64,000 nt of DNA from Myxococcales bacterium. GTDB lineage: Bacteria; Myxococcota_A; UBA9042. Both the position numbers and the translations under genes were made by a program. Of this stretch, positions 19,099-28,826 are shown one piece after another; position 1 is the first letter of the stretch, and every line of letters starts with the position of its first letter. Where the stretch lies: the NCBI GenBank assembly GCA_009692465.1, contig SHZD01000002.1, positions 1 through 64,000 on the forward strand. Reading direction: 5' to 3'. The notes under the pieces are model-generated. The model was not told the DNA's origin. It worked only from the letters and a program-made list of their open reading frames with translations, and searched no databases.

Positions 19099-22000
19099 CT
19101 GCCGTTAAAGGTGTTGCAGAAGTCCTGGGTGCATGGGTTCTTGTCGTCGCATTCGACCGCGGACTTGCACACCGGCTTGGGGTTGCAGCCCGGAATTTTC
19201 TGGTGGGCGCACTTGCTCTGCAGCAAGTCGCAGAAGTCGACAGTGCACGAGTTAGCGTCATCGCAGTCGGTCTGCAACTTGCACTGTGGGTTGGGATTGC
19301 AGCCGGCAATGGGGGTGTAAATGCAGTTGCCGCTAAAGGTGTTGCAAGTGTCGAAGGTGCAACTGTTCTTGTCGTCGCACTCGGTGTTGACCTTGCATTG
19401 GGCGCCACAATTGCCGATTTTTTGGTAGACGCAGCCGACCAGCGGCAGGCACGCATCCACAGTGCAAGCGTCGTTGTCGTTGCAGGTTGCCACCTTGCCC
19501 GAGCACACGCCGTTGGCACAGGCGTCGCCGGTGGTGCAGGCGCTGTTATCGTCACAGCTACCGCCGCTCGCCGGTTTGACCCCGCACAGGCCTAGCACGC
19601 ACGCTGGGGTCAGGCACGCCATTGCGCTCGACTTGCACTCGCTATCGATTTTGCACTTGTTGCCACAGCTGGGCAGGTTGGTGAATTGGCACTTGCCGGT
19701 CAGGGTCACGCACACGTCCACGGTACAGGCGTCCGAATCCGTGCAGGCCACCGCGGGACCGCCGACGCACACCCCGACCTTGCAGGTGTCGCCCTGGGTG
19801 CACAAGTTGGGGTCGTCGCATTTGGCGCCGTCAACGACCACGCTGAACACGCACTTGGCGGTTTTGGCGTCGCAACTATCCTTGGTACACGGATTTTTGT
19901 CGTCACAGATCAACGCGACTCCAGCCTGGCAGGCGCCGCCCTTGCACACATCGCCGCTGGTACACAGGCTGCCATCGTCACAAACCGAGCCACCATTGTT
20001 GAATTGGCAGATGCCAGCCGCGCACTTGTCGACGGTGCACACATTGGCGTCGTTGCAGTCGGTGGTGGCCTTGCAGGTGGTTCCACAGCCGGCGATCGCG
20101 GTGTGACTGCAAGCGCCGGAAGCGGGATCGCACTTGTCGGCGGTGCAGTCGTTGTTATCATTGCAGTTCTTGGCGGTGCCGCCGCATTGGCCCTTGGCGC
20201 AGATATCGGCGCTGGTGCACAAGCTTTTGTCGTCACAGGCGCTGCCGTTGTTGCCCAAATTGTGGGTGCACTTGCCGTTTTCCTTGTTGCACAAATCCAC
20301 CGTGCACGGGTTGGTGTCGTCGCACCCGACTTTGGTGCCGCCACACACGCCAGCGCTGCAGACGTCGCTGCCGGTACACAGATCGCCGTCGTTGCAAGCC
20401 GCGCCGGTCAGTGCCTTGTTTTGACACAGCTTAGCCACGCAGGCGGGTTGAAAACAGACGTTCTTGGCGCCGCAATCCGCGTCAGTGGCACAGTTGGCTC
20501 CGCATTTGGGAATGCCGGTGAAAGCGCACTTGCCCGTGACCACGGAACAAGCATCGACCGTGCATGGATCGTTGTCAAAACAGGCAATTGCGGTGCCAGC
20601 GCAGCTGGCTGCCTTGCAGGTATCCCCTTGGGTGCAGCCATTGCCGTCGCTACACCCAGCGCCGTCCTGGGCGGCCAGCGCCGCGCACTTGCCGGTCGTT
20701 TTGTTGCAACTGTCGATCGTGCAAGGGTTTTTATCGTCGCAGACCACGGCTTTGCCGACGCCGCACAGGCCTTGCGCGCACACTTCGCCGACCGTGCAGC
20801 CGTTGCCATCGTCGCACAGGCCACCACTGGCGTTGGCAACCGCACAGGTGCCCACGTTGCATGTGTTCTTCGTGCATGGATTTTTGTCGTCGCAATCGCC
20901 GTCCGCTTTGCAGTCACTGCCACAGCCCGCAATCGGCGTCGCCACACACTTGCCGGTGCCCTTGTCGCAACTGTCTGCGGTGCAAGCATTGTTGTCGTTG
21001 CAGGTCACTGCGCCGGTGCCGCTGCACATGCCCAGCTTGCAGGCGTCGCCCAGCGAACACAGGTTGCCGTCGTCACACGGAGTATTGGTGGCCAGTGGGC
21101 TGGCGAGACAGGCGCCGTTGCCCTTGTCGCACGTGTCGAGCGTGCACGGATTCTTGTCGTCGCAAACCACTGTTTTACCTTTGCATACACCTGCTTGCGC
21201 TTCGACGGCACAGGCGTCACCACTGGTGCAGGCGTTGCCATCGCTGCATGCCCCGCCCGCTTGTGGTTTCTGCTGGCACAGGCCTTGTACGCAACTGTCG
21301 GTGGTGCATGGATTCTTGTCGCTGCAGTCGGCGGCAGTCTTGCAAGCGTCGCCGCAGTTGGGGATGTCCTTGAAACTACACTTGCCGCCCGCACAGGCAT
21401 CGAGCGTACACGGGTTGGCGTCCGTGCATGGCAAGGCCGAGCCCGCGCATTTTCCGGTGACGCAGCTGTCTTTTTCGGTGCAGGCGTCTTTGTCCGTGCA
21501 AGCCGCGCCATTGGCCAGCGCGATGGCGGCGCATTTGCCGGTAGTTTTGTCGCAACTGTCCGTGGTGCAAGGATTGCCGTCGTCGCATACCGCGGCAGCG
21601 CCCGCCACGCATACGCCGACTTTGCACTGATCCGAGAGTGTGCATAAGTTAGCGTCTTCGCAAGCAGAACCGTCCGCGGCATTGGCGACTACACACTTGC
21701 CGGTGGCCTTGACGCAGCTGTCGATGGTGCACGGATTGCCGTCGTTGCAGATCTGGGCGCTACCAGCGACGCATTTGCCCGCCGCACAGCTGTCGGCCGC
21801 AGTGCACAAGTCGCCGTCGTCGCACGGGCCGTCTTTGGCGGCGTTGACGCACTTGCTTTTTTCGCAACTATCAGCTGTGCAAGGGTTTTTGTCGTCACAG
21901 GGGCTGGCGTCTTTGCAGTTGCCACCGCAGCCGGCGATCGGGTCCGAAGTGCAAGCGCCAGTTTGCAGAGCGCAGGTGTCTAACGTGCAAGCGTCTTTGT

Positions 22001-23525
22001 CGTCACAGCTTTTCGCCGCCGATGCGCACACCCCCTTGCTGCAGGCGTCTTTGTCCGTGCAGGGATTGTTGTCGCTGCACGGGCCGGCCTCGGCAAACAC
22101 GCTGGTGCATTTTGCGGTCGCGCTAGCGCAACTATCGGTGGTGCACGGATTGCCGTCGTCGCAACTGAGCGCGCCGCCAGCGCACTTGCCGCCAGAGCAA
22201 GTGTCCTTGTCCGAGCAGGCATTGGCGTCGTCGCAGGCCTTGCCGTCGTCGTTCTTGCTGGCGCATTTGCCGGTGGCCGGGTCGCAACTGTCCACGGTGC
22301 ACCCATTGGTGTCGTCACACACCAGCGCCGCGCCAAAGCAGCCACCGCCCACGCAGGCGTCCTTGTCGGTGCACAGGTTGTCGTCACTGCAGGTGGCAGT
22401 GTCCAGCGGGACAGGGGTGCAAAAACCGGCGGCGCACTGGTCTTTGGTACACGGATTCTTGTCGTCGCAGTCGGCGCTAGCCTTGCACTTGCTGCCACAA
22501 CCGGCGATGGCAGTGGCCTTGCACTTGCCAGACGCCGCGTCGCAAGAATCTTCGGTACAGGGGTCCCCATCGGCGCAAACCGTTGCCGACCCTGAGCATT
22601 TGCCAGTTTTGCACGTTTCGCCGGTGGTGCAGCCGTTGTTGTCGTTGCACACATCGCCGTCGGCGGTCGCACTAACCGAGCAAGCGCCGGTTTTGGCCTC
22701 ACAGGCATCGGTTGTGCACGGATCGCCATCGTCGCACGGCACAATGACGCCGACGCAAATGCCGGTCTTGCAGGCCTCGCCGCCAGTACACAAGTTGCCG
22801 TCGTCACAGGCGGTGCCATCGGCTTGCGGTTCACTGCTGCAAGCACCGGTGGAAGCGTTGCAGCTGTCACTGGTGCAGCCATTCTTGTCGTCACAGTCGG
22901 CGTCGGTCGCGCAGCCGGTCTTGGCGCAACCAGCAACCGGGCTGAACACGCAAGCGTTGCTGGTGGCATCGCAGGCATCGCTGGTACACAGATCGCCGTC
23001 GTCGCACACTTTGGCTTTGCCTACGCACTGACCTGCAGCGCAGGCTCCACCGACTGTGCAATTGGCGCTGGCGGTGCAGGCCGCGCCGTCAGCAGCCACA
23101 CTTACTGAACAAATGCCGGCGACGCAGACTGCGACACTGCAGGAGCCCACGGCCAATTGGCAGTCGTCGTCCGTCGCGCACTGCGGCGCTGAGTCCGCTC
23201 CGCCATCCGCTGGCGCTAAATCGGTCGGCCCGCCGTCTGCGGTACCGTCACCACCCACGGCGCTATCGCCAACTGCTGGCACATCGGCAGTGGGCAGGCC
23301 ATCGCCAGCAGTGCCGTCGGGGCTCTTGGCGGTGCTGTCGCCGATGGCATCCACGCTGGCAGCGCCGACGTCGGTGCCGGTTGCACCTGAGGCCTGCGCG
23401 GACCCGGCCACAGCGGCAGTGTCCTCACCGCAGCCGACCAGCGCCGCAGGTCCACCACCTGCCGCCGCCCACGCTACTGCCAACCATGCGAACTGCCGAC
23501 GCGAACCATGCGAAACCTGCATCAC
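19062..23525 (-). CDS. Very large Cys-rich tandem-repeat lipoprotein (about 1,487 aa)
   Basis: Signal/lipobox-like 'GGGPAALVGCGED', then many 'CDD.NPCT.DSCD..TGKC....C' repeats. Confidence 0.9.
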   Translation of the reverse strand: MMQVSHGSRRQFAWLAVAWAAAGGGPAALVGCGEDTAAVAGSAQASGATGTDVGAASVDAIGDSTAKSPDGTAGDGLPTADVPAVGDSAVGGDGTADGGPTDLAPADGGADSAPQCATDDDCQLAVGSCSVAVCVAGICSVSVAADGAACTASANCTVGGACAAGQCVGKAKVCDDGDLCTSDACDATSNACVFSPVAGCAKTGCATDADCDDKNGCTSDSCNASTGACSSEPQADGTACDDGNLCTGGEACKTGICVGVIVPCDDGDPCTTDACEAKTGACSVSATADGDVCNDNNGCTTGETCKTGKCSGSATVCADGDPCTEDSCDAASGKCKATAIAGCGSKCKASADCDDKNPCTKDQCAAGFCTPVPLDTATCSDDNLCTDKDACVGGGCFGAALVCDDTNGCTVDSCDPATGKCASKNDDGKACDDANACSDKDTCSGGKCAGGALSCDDGNPCTTDSCASATAKCTSVFAEAGPCSDNNPCTDKDACSKGVCASAAKSCDDKDACTLDTCALQTGACTSDPIAGCGGNCKDASPCDDKNPCTADSCEKSKCVNAAKDGPCDDGDLCTAADSCAAGKCVAGSAQICNDGNPCTIDSCVKATGKCVVANAADGSACEDANLCTLSDQCKVGVCVAGAAAVCDDGNPCTTDSCDKTTGKCAAIALANGAACTDKDACTEKDSCVTGKCAGSALPCTDANPCTLDACAGGKCSFKDIPNCGDACKTAADCSDKNPCTTDSCVQGLCQQKPQAGGACSDGNACTSGDACAVEAQAGVCKGKTVVCDDKNPCTLDTCDKGNGACLASPLATNTPCDDGNLCSLGDACKLGMCSGTGAVTCNDNNACTADSCDKGTGKCVATPIAGCGSDCKADGDCDDKNPCTKNTCNVGTCAVANASGGLCDDGNGCTVGEVCAQGLCGVGKAVVCDDKNPCTIDSCNKTTGKCAALAAQDGAGCSDGNGCTQGDTCKAASCAGTAIACFDNDPCTVDACSVVTGKCAFTGIPKCGANCATDADCGAKNVCFQPACVAKLCQNKALTGAACNDGDLCTGSDVCSAGVCGGTKVGCDDTNPCTVDLCNKENGKCTHNLGNNGSACDDKSLCTSADICAKGQCGGTAKNCNDNNDCTADKCDPASGACSHTAIAGCGTTCKATTDCNDANVCTVDKCAAGICQFNNGGSVCDDGSLCTSGDVCKGGACQAGVALICDDKNPCTKDSCDAKTAKCVFSVVVDGAKCDDPNLCTQGDTCKVGVCVGGPAVACTDSDACTVDVCVTLTGKCQFTNLPSCGNKCKIDSECKSSAMACLTPACVLGLCGVKPASGGSCDDNSACTTGDACANGVCSGKVATCNDNDACTVDACLPLVGCVYQKIGNCGAQCKVNTECDDKNSCTFDTCNTFSGNCIYTPIAGCNPNPQCKLQTDCDDANSCTVDFCDLLQSKCAHQKIPGCNPKPVCKSAVECDDKNPCTQDFCNTFNGSCTHIPLPGCGG

Positions 23526-23960
23526 TGCCCTCCCGTTTCCGAGTCGCCTAGGGCGACACCATTTCTAAATCGCTTACGGCGACAAAATACTGCAAGATCA
23601 GTGCTGAATTGCTGATCTGCACGTTCTCTTCACGCAAATCCACGGACAAGGGCCGCAGGTGCCGATCGCAATCGGGCGGATACTGGTGGTGCGATCGCCC
23701 ACCGTTGTTCCGTCGACTTGCGGCAGGCGCAAGGGTGCGTCTACCGCCGCGTCAAGCCAAACGACCCTGCCCACCAATGCTACAGAACACTGCTCGTAGA
23801 TGCCTCGGACCACTTGCAGCGCGGCAATCAAGTAGCACTCCAATTGTAGCATACGGGTCGACTGCGCGCGCAACCTCAACCGTGCAGCGCTTACACCCTT
23901 CCCCTGCCTGCCAAAACGTCCTACCATCGCCCCGCGTCAGCCCGCAGGCTGGAGGCAAGC

Positions 23961-24587
23961 ATGAGTCCGGTACTGGCAGGTTTGGCATTGGTGATCGCGC
24001 TCGCCGTCGTGGTGATCTTGATCGCTATGCGCAAAAAAACAGCGTCGCCTGCAGCGCATGCCCCAGTGTCGCCGACAGCATCTGCCCCTGTGTCGCCTCC
24101 AGCGTCTGCCCCTGTGTCGCCTCCAGCGTCTGCCACGGCCGGTCGCGCCACCTTGGCGGCCGCTACGCGACCCGTTTCAGCCCCTGCGCCCATCGCCGCT
24201 GCCGCTAAGCCCGCGCCTGCAGTCGGTGAACTTCCAGCGGTGCTCGACAAGGTCAGTTGCACCTTCAACACCGCCTTGCATGGGGCGATGCCGCCCTTTG
24301 GGAAATTGTCGTTTAGTGGTGGCGTTGTGTTGTTTGAGGCTAGCTCACGGGTCGTCACCAAAGCGGGCGGACTGGGCGAAGATGGCTCGTCAACGCTGCA
24401 GTCGCTGGGCGCCATTGAGATGGGCAAATTTCGCTTCGAAATCGAGGCGGCGACGGTTCAGCGCATCGATTTTGGCCCTAAAAGCGCCACGGTCCACGCC
24501 GATTCGGGGACCTACCTGTTTGAGGGGCTGGCGACCTGCGGCCCATTGCTCAAGCCGTGGTTTGGTTCCCATGGGCTGGAAGACTGA
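23961..24587 (+). CDS. Membrane-anchored hypothetical protein with APVSPPAS tandem linker
   Basis: 'MSPVLAGLALVIALAVVVILIAMRKKTA' TM, then repeated APVSP(P/T)AS units encoded by a 24 bp repeat. Confidence 0.65.
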   Translation: MSPVLAGLALVIALAVVVILIAMRKKTASPAAHAPVSPTASAPVSPPASAPVSPPASATAGRATLAAATRPVSAPAPIAAAAKPAPAVGELPAVLDKVSCTFNTALHGAMPPFGKLSFSGGVVLFEASSRVVTKAGGLGEDGSSTLQSLGAIEMGKFRFEIEAATVQRIDFGPKSATVHADSGTYLFEGLATCGPLLKPWFGSHGLED

Positions 24588-24752
24588 GTTTGTGCAGGGC
24601 TGAACGGCTGTAGTTTTAAACAGTTGTAGTCTTGCGCCGCCGAAGCCGTGAGCAAGCGAAGTCGCGAGCAACCGAAGCCCTGGGCAGCGCTCAGTCTGAG
24701 CCACATCGGCGGACCAACTGACCACCAGTACCAGCTAAACGTGTTGAATTGA

Positions 24753-24998
24753 CTAGCGAATGCTGGTTGACGACGGCTCATTGCCACTGAGCGGGCGCAC
24801 AGAAAATAACGGCCGCGGTCCACGCTTGGTCGCCGCGATGGCATTGACTGCGCGCACCTCTTGCGGTTGCAGTCCAGCATCGCCCGGCATTTGGGTGGCA
24901 GTAGCGCAGCAGCCTGTCGCCACGGTCGCAAAGACGGCAGCAAGCGCGCCGACAAGTAAATGCACTAAGAGAGTTGGTGATTTGCCTAAGCGCTTCAT
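24753..24998 (-). CDS. Small putative lipoprotein
   Basis: 'MKRLGKSPTLLVHLLVGALAAVFATVATGCCATATQ' lipobox-like. Confidence 0.4.
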   Translation of the reverse strand: MKRLGKSPTLLVHLLVGALAAVFATVATGCCATATQMPGDAGLQPQEVRAVNAIAATKRGPRPLFSVRPLSGNEPSSTSIR

Positions 24999-25108
24999 CT
25001 TCACGGTCCAGCAGCGAGCGAGCGCCCGCGGCCGGTGAGACGGTTGGTGGTGCCCTACGGTTTGGGCGCCAGTCCCACCCTGCTCCAAAGGCCGCCCACC
25101 GGACCCGA

Positions 25109-26098
25109 CTACAAGAAGCGATCCATGCCGCTGACACCGTCGCTGGTTTGGCTGTCGCCGGCTTGATACTCAGGATCCAGCAACGCATTGATGTGGGCCA
25201 TCACCACATCGGTGGCCGCGCGAAACTTGGGCCCATGCGTTTCTGCAGCGGCCCGGGTCAGAGGCGCATACGCTTCGGTCACCCGGTGAGGTGCCAATTG
25301 CGGGCCATTGAGCTCCAATGGCTGACCAAACCGGTAGACAATGCGCCCCCCTTTCGACAACGGCCGATTGGTCGGATACGCCTTGTCGCTGCCATTGCAC
25401 CCAACCGGCACGATGGCCGCGCCCAGATGCTGCGCGACTTGCACCAACCCCGTATGACCGCGGGCCAAGCGGGTGCTGCGGGTGCCTTGCGGAAAAACCA
25501 AAACATTGACCCCCAACTCACAAATCGCCTGCCGATTCAGGCGGATGACGTGATCCAGCAATGGCGCAAAGCGGGCCTCAAACCAGGCGACAAAACCCTC
25601 CGCGTTGCCACCAAATTGAGCAATAAATGTCTGAACTTCAGGTGATTGTGCGCCAGTATCAACCGCAAGTGGGTCCATCGTCCCGTCGACGAGGTTGCGC
25701 AAGAAGCGGTACTCGGGGTCGGCCATCGGGCGCTTGAAGTGAGCACGAAAATCGGTTGCCAGCACATAACCGCGTGACGGCAATGGAATATTATTCATCA
25801 GGTCCAAAAACTTGGCGGTCGGCCGATGGTCGTAGTACTTGCCTTTGACCCAGGTCGCCGTGAACGGGAATCCGCGCCGGTACATGCTGTACTGTGCTGG
25901 CCAATAGTTGTAGCGATCCGTGTGGTTCATCGCCAAGAACACCGTGCGGTCCCGCGGCAAGTTGTCCAAGCCCTCCATGATGATTTCGGTGCGGCGTGGC
26001 AGCAGGTAGTCCCACGACAACACTAGATTTGCAAAGGCAATTTGGCCAATCGGGCGGCGATGTAGCCGCAGTTTGCTTAGGCGGTCGATGTCGATCAT
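25109..26098 (-). CDS. PlsC-like 1-acylglycerol-phosphate acyltransferase
   Basis: 'TVFLAMNHTDRYNYWP...VLVFPQGTRSTRLARGHTGLVQVAQHLGAAIVPVGCNGSDKAYP'. Confidence 0.8.
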   Translation of the reverse strand: MIDIDRLSKLRLHRRPIGQIAFANLVLSWDYLLPRRTEIIMEGLDNLPRDRTVFLAMNHTDRYNYWPAQYSMYRRGFPFTATWVKGKYYDHRPTAKFLDLMNNIPLPSRGYVLATDFRAHFKRPMADPEYRFLRNLVDGTMDPLAVDTGAQSPEVQTFIAQFGGNAEGFVAWFEARFAPLLDHVIRLNRQAICELGVNVLVFPQGTRSTRLARGHTGLVQVAQHLGAAIVPVGCNGSDKAYPTNRPLSKGGRIVYRFGQPLELNGPQLAPHRVTEAYAPLTRAAAETHGPKFRAATDVVMAHINALLDPEYQAGDSQTSDGVSGMDRFL

Positions 26099-26232
26099 GG
26101 ATGGAAGGCCTGTGCAGCGTTAAGCGGTGTTGGTCAGCACTTGCCGATGGTAGCGTGCGCGGCGCAAAAACGGCAACCGCTGGCGCGATTCGTCAGCAAT
26201 ATCACACGATCACTGGTCCGGGCGCGCCCAAT

Positions 26233-26247
26233 TGGCACGGTACTTGC
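26233..26247 (+). promoter_or_regulatory. Candidate sigma54 (-24/-12) promoter
   Basis: TTGGCACGGTACTTGC: GG-N10-GC with the TGGCAC/TTGC consensus, upstream of the 26441..28687 CDS. Confidence 0.7.
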
Positions 26248-26440
26248 GGTGGGGGGGCGCCGCCCCCTGTTGCTCGTGCAGCAAAAAATGCGCACGATAC
26301 GTCGGCCCCCGTGGACCTAGGCGTTTGTCGCAGTAGTGTTCCGACGCACTCTTGGACCGCGGCCGTACCTGTTCGGATTGGTGCACAGAGGCCATCGGGC
26401 CAAGCCGCTATCGCGTACAATAGGCACTTGCGAGGCAGAT

Positions 26441-28687
26441 TTGAGCGAGTTTGCGGATGAGCAACGAGAAATCTTAGCATCTGCAAGACGTTTGCGGCGC
26501 CAAGGGCACGTCGATGCCGCTCGCCAGGCGCTTGGCGCAGGATGGCAGCAGGCTGAACAGGAGCAGCGACCGCACGGCTGGCTGGCCCTTGAACTGGCGG
26601 ATATCTGTTTTGATCAAGCCGATTTGGCCCAGTCTGCCCACTGGGCAGCGCAAGCGGACCGCTCCCACCAATACCACGCCGACGCCGCAGGCTGTGCGGC
26701 TGCCGCACTGGTACTGGGCGACGTTGCTTGGGCCATCGGCCAACCGGTGCAGGCGCGGTCGCATTGGGCCAATGCGCGCTCGATTGCGGACGCCGCTGGA
26801 GCTGGCCCCCTAGCCAGCCGCGCCCTGCTGGCCTTGGCCATTGCCCAAGTCGGCGGGGACGCCGCGGTAGCCGACGCCCAATTGGATGCCGCCGAGGCCC
26901 GCGCCGCGGTCGTGCCAGTCACCGATGACCCCGATGCCCTTGAAGTCTGGAAAAAGCAAGCGGATGCCGTGCGGGCATCGCTGGCGATTCACCGTGCCTA
27001 TCAAGCGGTAGCGGCACGCCGGTGGCCAGAAGCCCGGCTGTTGCTGGGCGCCGCCGCGCAATCCGCTGGTCAACTCGCTGATCCATCGCTGTACGCCAAT
27101 TGTTTGCGCGTGGATGCCGCGTTGGCGCGCAAGGCCTGTGATCCGGATGCGGCCGTTGTTTCATTGCGCTTGGCGGTGCGGGCTGCCACCGCTGCCGGAG
27201 CCACACCGCTGGCGTGGCAATGCCGCTGTGAGCTGGCGCTGGCGCTAATCGACAACGAAGCCTGGGCCCAAGCGGCAGAATTGATACCCGCCGAGTTGCC
27301 CCAAGAACTGACACAGTTGCCCGCGATCGCCGCCGCGGTCCTGGAGTCGTTTGCGGCAATTGCACTTGCCAGCGGTGACCCGTCCGCGGCTGAGCCTGCG
27401 CTATACCGCGCCATTGAAGAGCGCCGCCGGGCCGCCGACGTCGGCGGTGAACTACGGGCCTTGGCTGCTTTGGCCGATGCGCTGCGTTTGAGTGGTGCTC
27501 GAACGGAGGCAGTGGCGGTCGAGCGGCGCCTGCAAGCACTGGCGGCTTCTACCGGCCAACTAGGCCACCAACTTGTGGTCTGCCAAGTTGCCTGTCGGTT
27601 GGCTGGCGAAGGAGTCTCGGTCGAGTTGGCCAACCGGGCCGTCCAATTGGCCGCGGCGGCCGGCGGCATCGTCGATCAATTGGTCGCCTTGGACGGTGCC
27701 GCTGACAGCCGATTGCGCCATGGCGATGCCCAAACCGCGCTCGCCATTGCCAATCAAGCGGTGGCGTTGGCCTACGAGCAACCGTTGGTTCGCCTGCAAG
27801 CCCGCAGTCAAGCCCGCCGCTGTCAGGCCCTGTTTGCGGTCGGTGACATCGCGCACGGGCAAAACGCGGCGCAACTTGCCGCTGAACTTGCTGAAACTGC
27901 AAATGATTGGCAATCACGGGCCTGTGTGTTGTTGGTGGTGGGTGGTCAGTTTGCCGCCGAAGGCCGGGCAGATGAGGCCGTACTGGCCTTTAGCCGGGCC
28001 CAACAGGCTGCAGACAGCGCCAAGCGCACCGATTTGCAAGGAGAATCTTGGCTGGCGTTGGGTCAAGTGTGGGCTGGGCTGCGCACTTTTGACGACGCTG
28101 GGGTTGCCTTCGCCAGAGCGGCCCAAGTGGCCCAAGCTTGTGGAGCGATTGGACTATGGGTGCGAGCCTTGCGCGGTCAGGCGTGGTGCGCGCGCGAGCA
28201 AGGGCAGAGCTCGCGGGCATTGGCACTGCTGGCCCAAGCCCGGCAGACGGCTCACGCCGCAGACCTGCCCGCGATTGCCTGCGCCGTGGAGGTCGATGAG
28301 GCGCAACTATGGATCAGCACAGGCGATTTGACTGCAGCCGCCCAGCAATTGACCGCGATCGACTTGCACCTGGTGTCCACCGCGGTGCGCGGCGAAGCAC
28401 TGGCGCTTTTGGGGCAAATTCACGCCAAGCAAGGCGATTTTGCCCGCGCCGACGCTCTTTTGGTACGCGCTTTGGTCGAGTTGCGCAGGGCCGGTGAGCC
28501 GCGCAGCCTAGGTGCCGCCTTGTATGTGGCCGGTCAAGTCGCTGGCGCTCGCGGCGATGGCGAGCGCGCCGGACAGGCGTTGGCGGAGGCACTGGCTTTG
28601 GCGGTGCGCGGCGGTTTGCCCGAAGTTGCCCTGATTCGCGCCACCATTGACCGTATCGGTCGGCAGGCTAGCGAGCAACAGCTGTGA
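26441..28687 (+). CDS. TPR-like helical repeat protein
   Basis: ORF 26336..28687; Ala-rich repeats ('ALRGQAWCAREQGQSSRALALLAQARQTAHAADL'). TTG start at 26441 preferred because of upstream GAGG; start uncertain. Confidence 0.7.
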   Translation: MSEFADEQREILASARRLRRQGHVDAARQALGAGWQQAEQEQRPHGWLALELADICFDQADLAQSAHWAAQADRSHQYHADAAGCAAAALVLGDVAWAIGQPVQARSHWANARSIADAAGAGPLASRALLALAIAQVGGDAAVADAQLDAAEARAAVVPVTDDPDALEVWKKQADAVRASLAIHRAYQAVAARRWPEARLLLGAAAQSAGQLADPSLYANCLRVDAALARKACDPDAAVVSLRLAVRAATAAGATPLAWQCRCELALALIDNEAWAQAAELIPAELPQELTQLPAIAAAVLESFAAIALASGDPSAAEPALYRAIEERRRAADVGGELRALAALADALRLSGARTEAVAVERRLQALAASTGQLGHQLVVCQVACRLAGEGVSVELANRAVQLAAAAGGIVDQLVALDGAADSRLRHGDAQTALAIANQAVALAYEQPLVRLQARSQARRCQALFAVGDIAHGQNAAQLAAELAETANDWQSRACVLLVVGGQFAAEGRADEAVLAFSRAQQAADSAKRTDLQGESWLALGQVWAGLRTFDDAGVAFARAAQVAQACGAIGLWVRALRGQAWCAREQGQSSRALALLAQARQTAHAADLPAIACAVEVDEAQLWISTGDLTAAAQQLTAIDLHLVSTAVRGEALALLGQIHAKQGDFARADALLVRALVELRRAGEPRSLGAALYVAGQVAGARGDGERAGQALAEALALAVRGGLPEVALIRATIDRIGRQASEQQL

Positions 28688-28826
28688 GTGTCAGCTCCGC
28701 CTTTTGTGGGTATCAACGCGCGCGGACGCTTACGCCACCATCGCCAGTGCGGTGCACCGACCCTGATCTGGGCGCGGTCGGCGGCCAGCCAGCCAATGCA
28801 ATTTTTTTGACCGTGCCGGAGCTGCC

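Noticed and set aside
19686-23031. Long plus-strand ORFs (653 aa and 463 aa) antisense to the giant Cys-rich gene
   Set aside because: Shadow ORFs produced by the repetitive, GC-rich sense gene; low-complexity translations with no recognisable family, while the minus-strand frame is a coherent Cys-rich lipoprotein.
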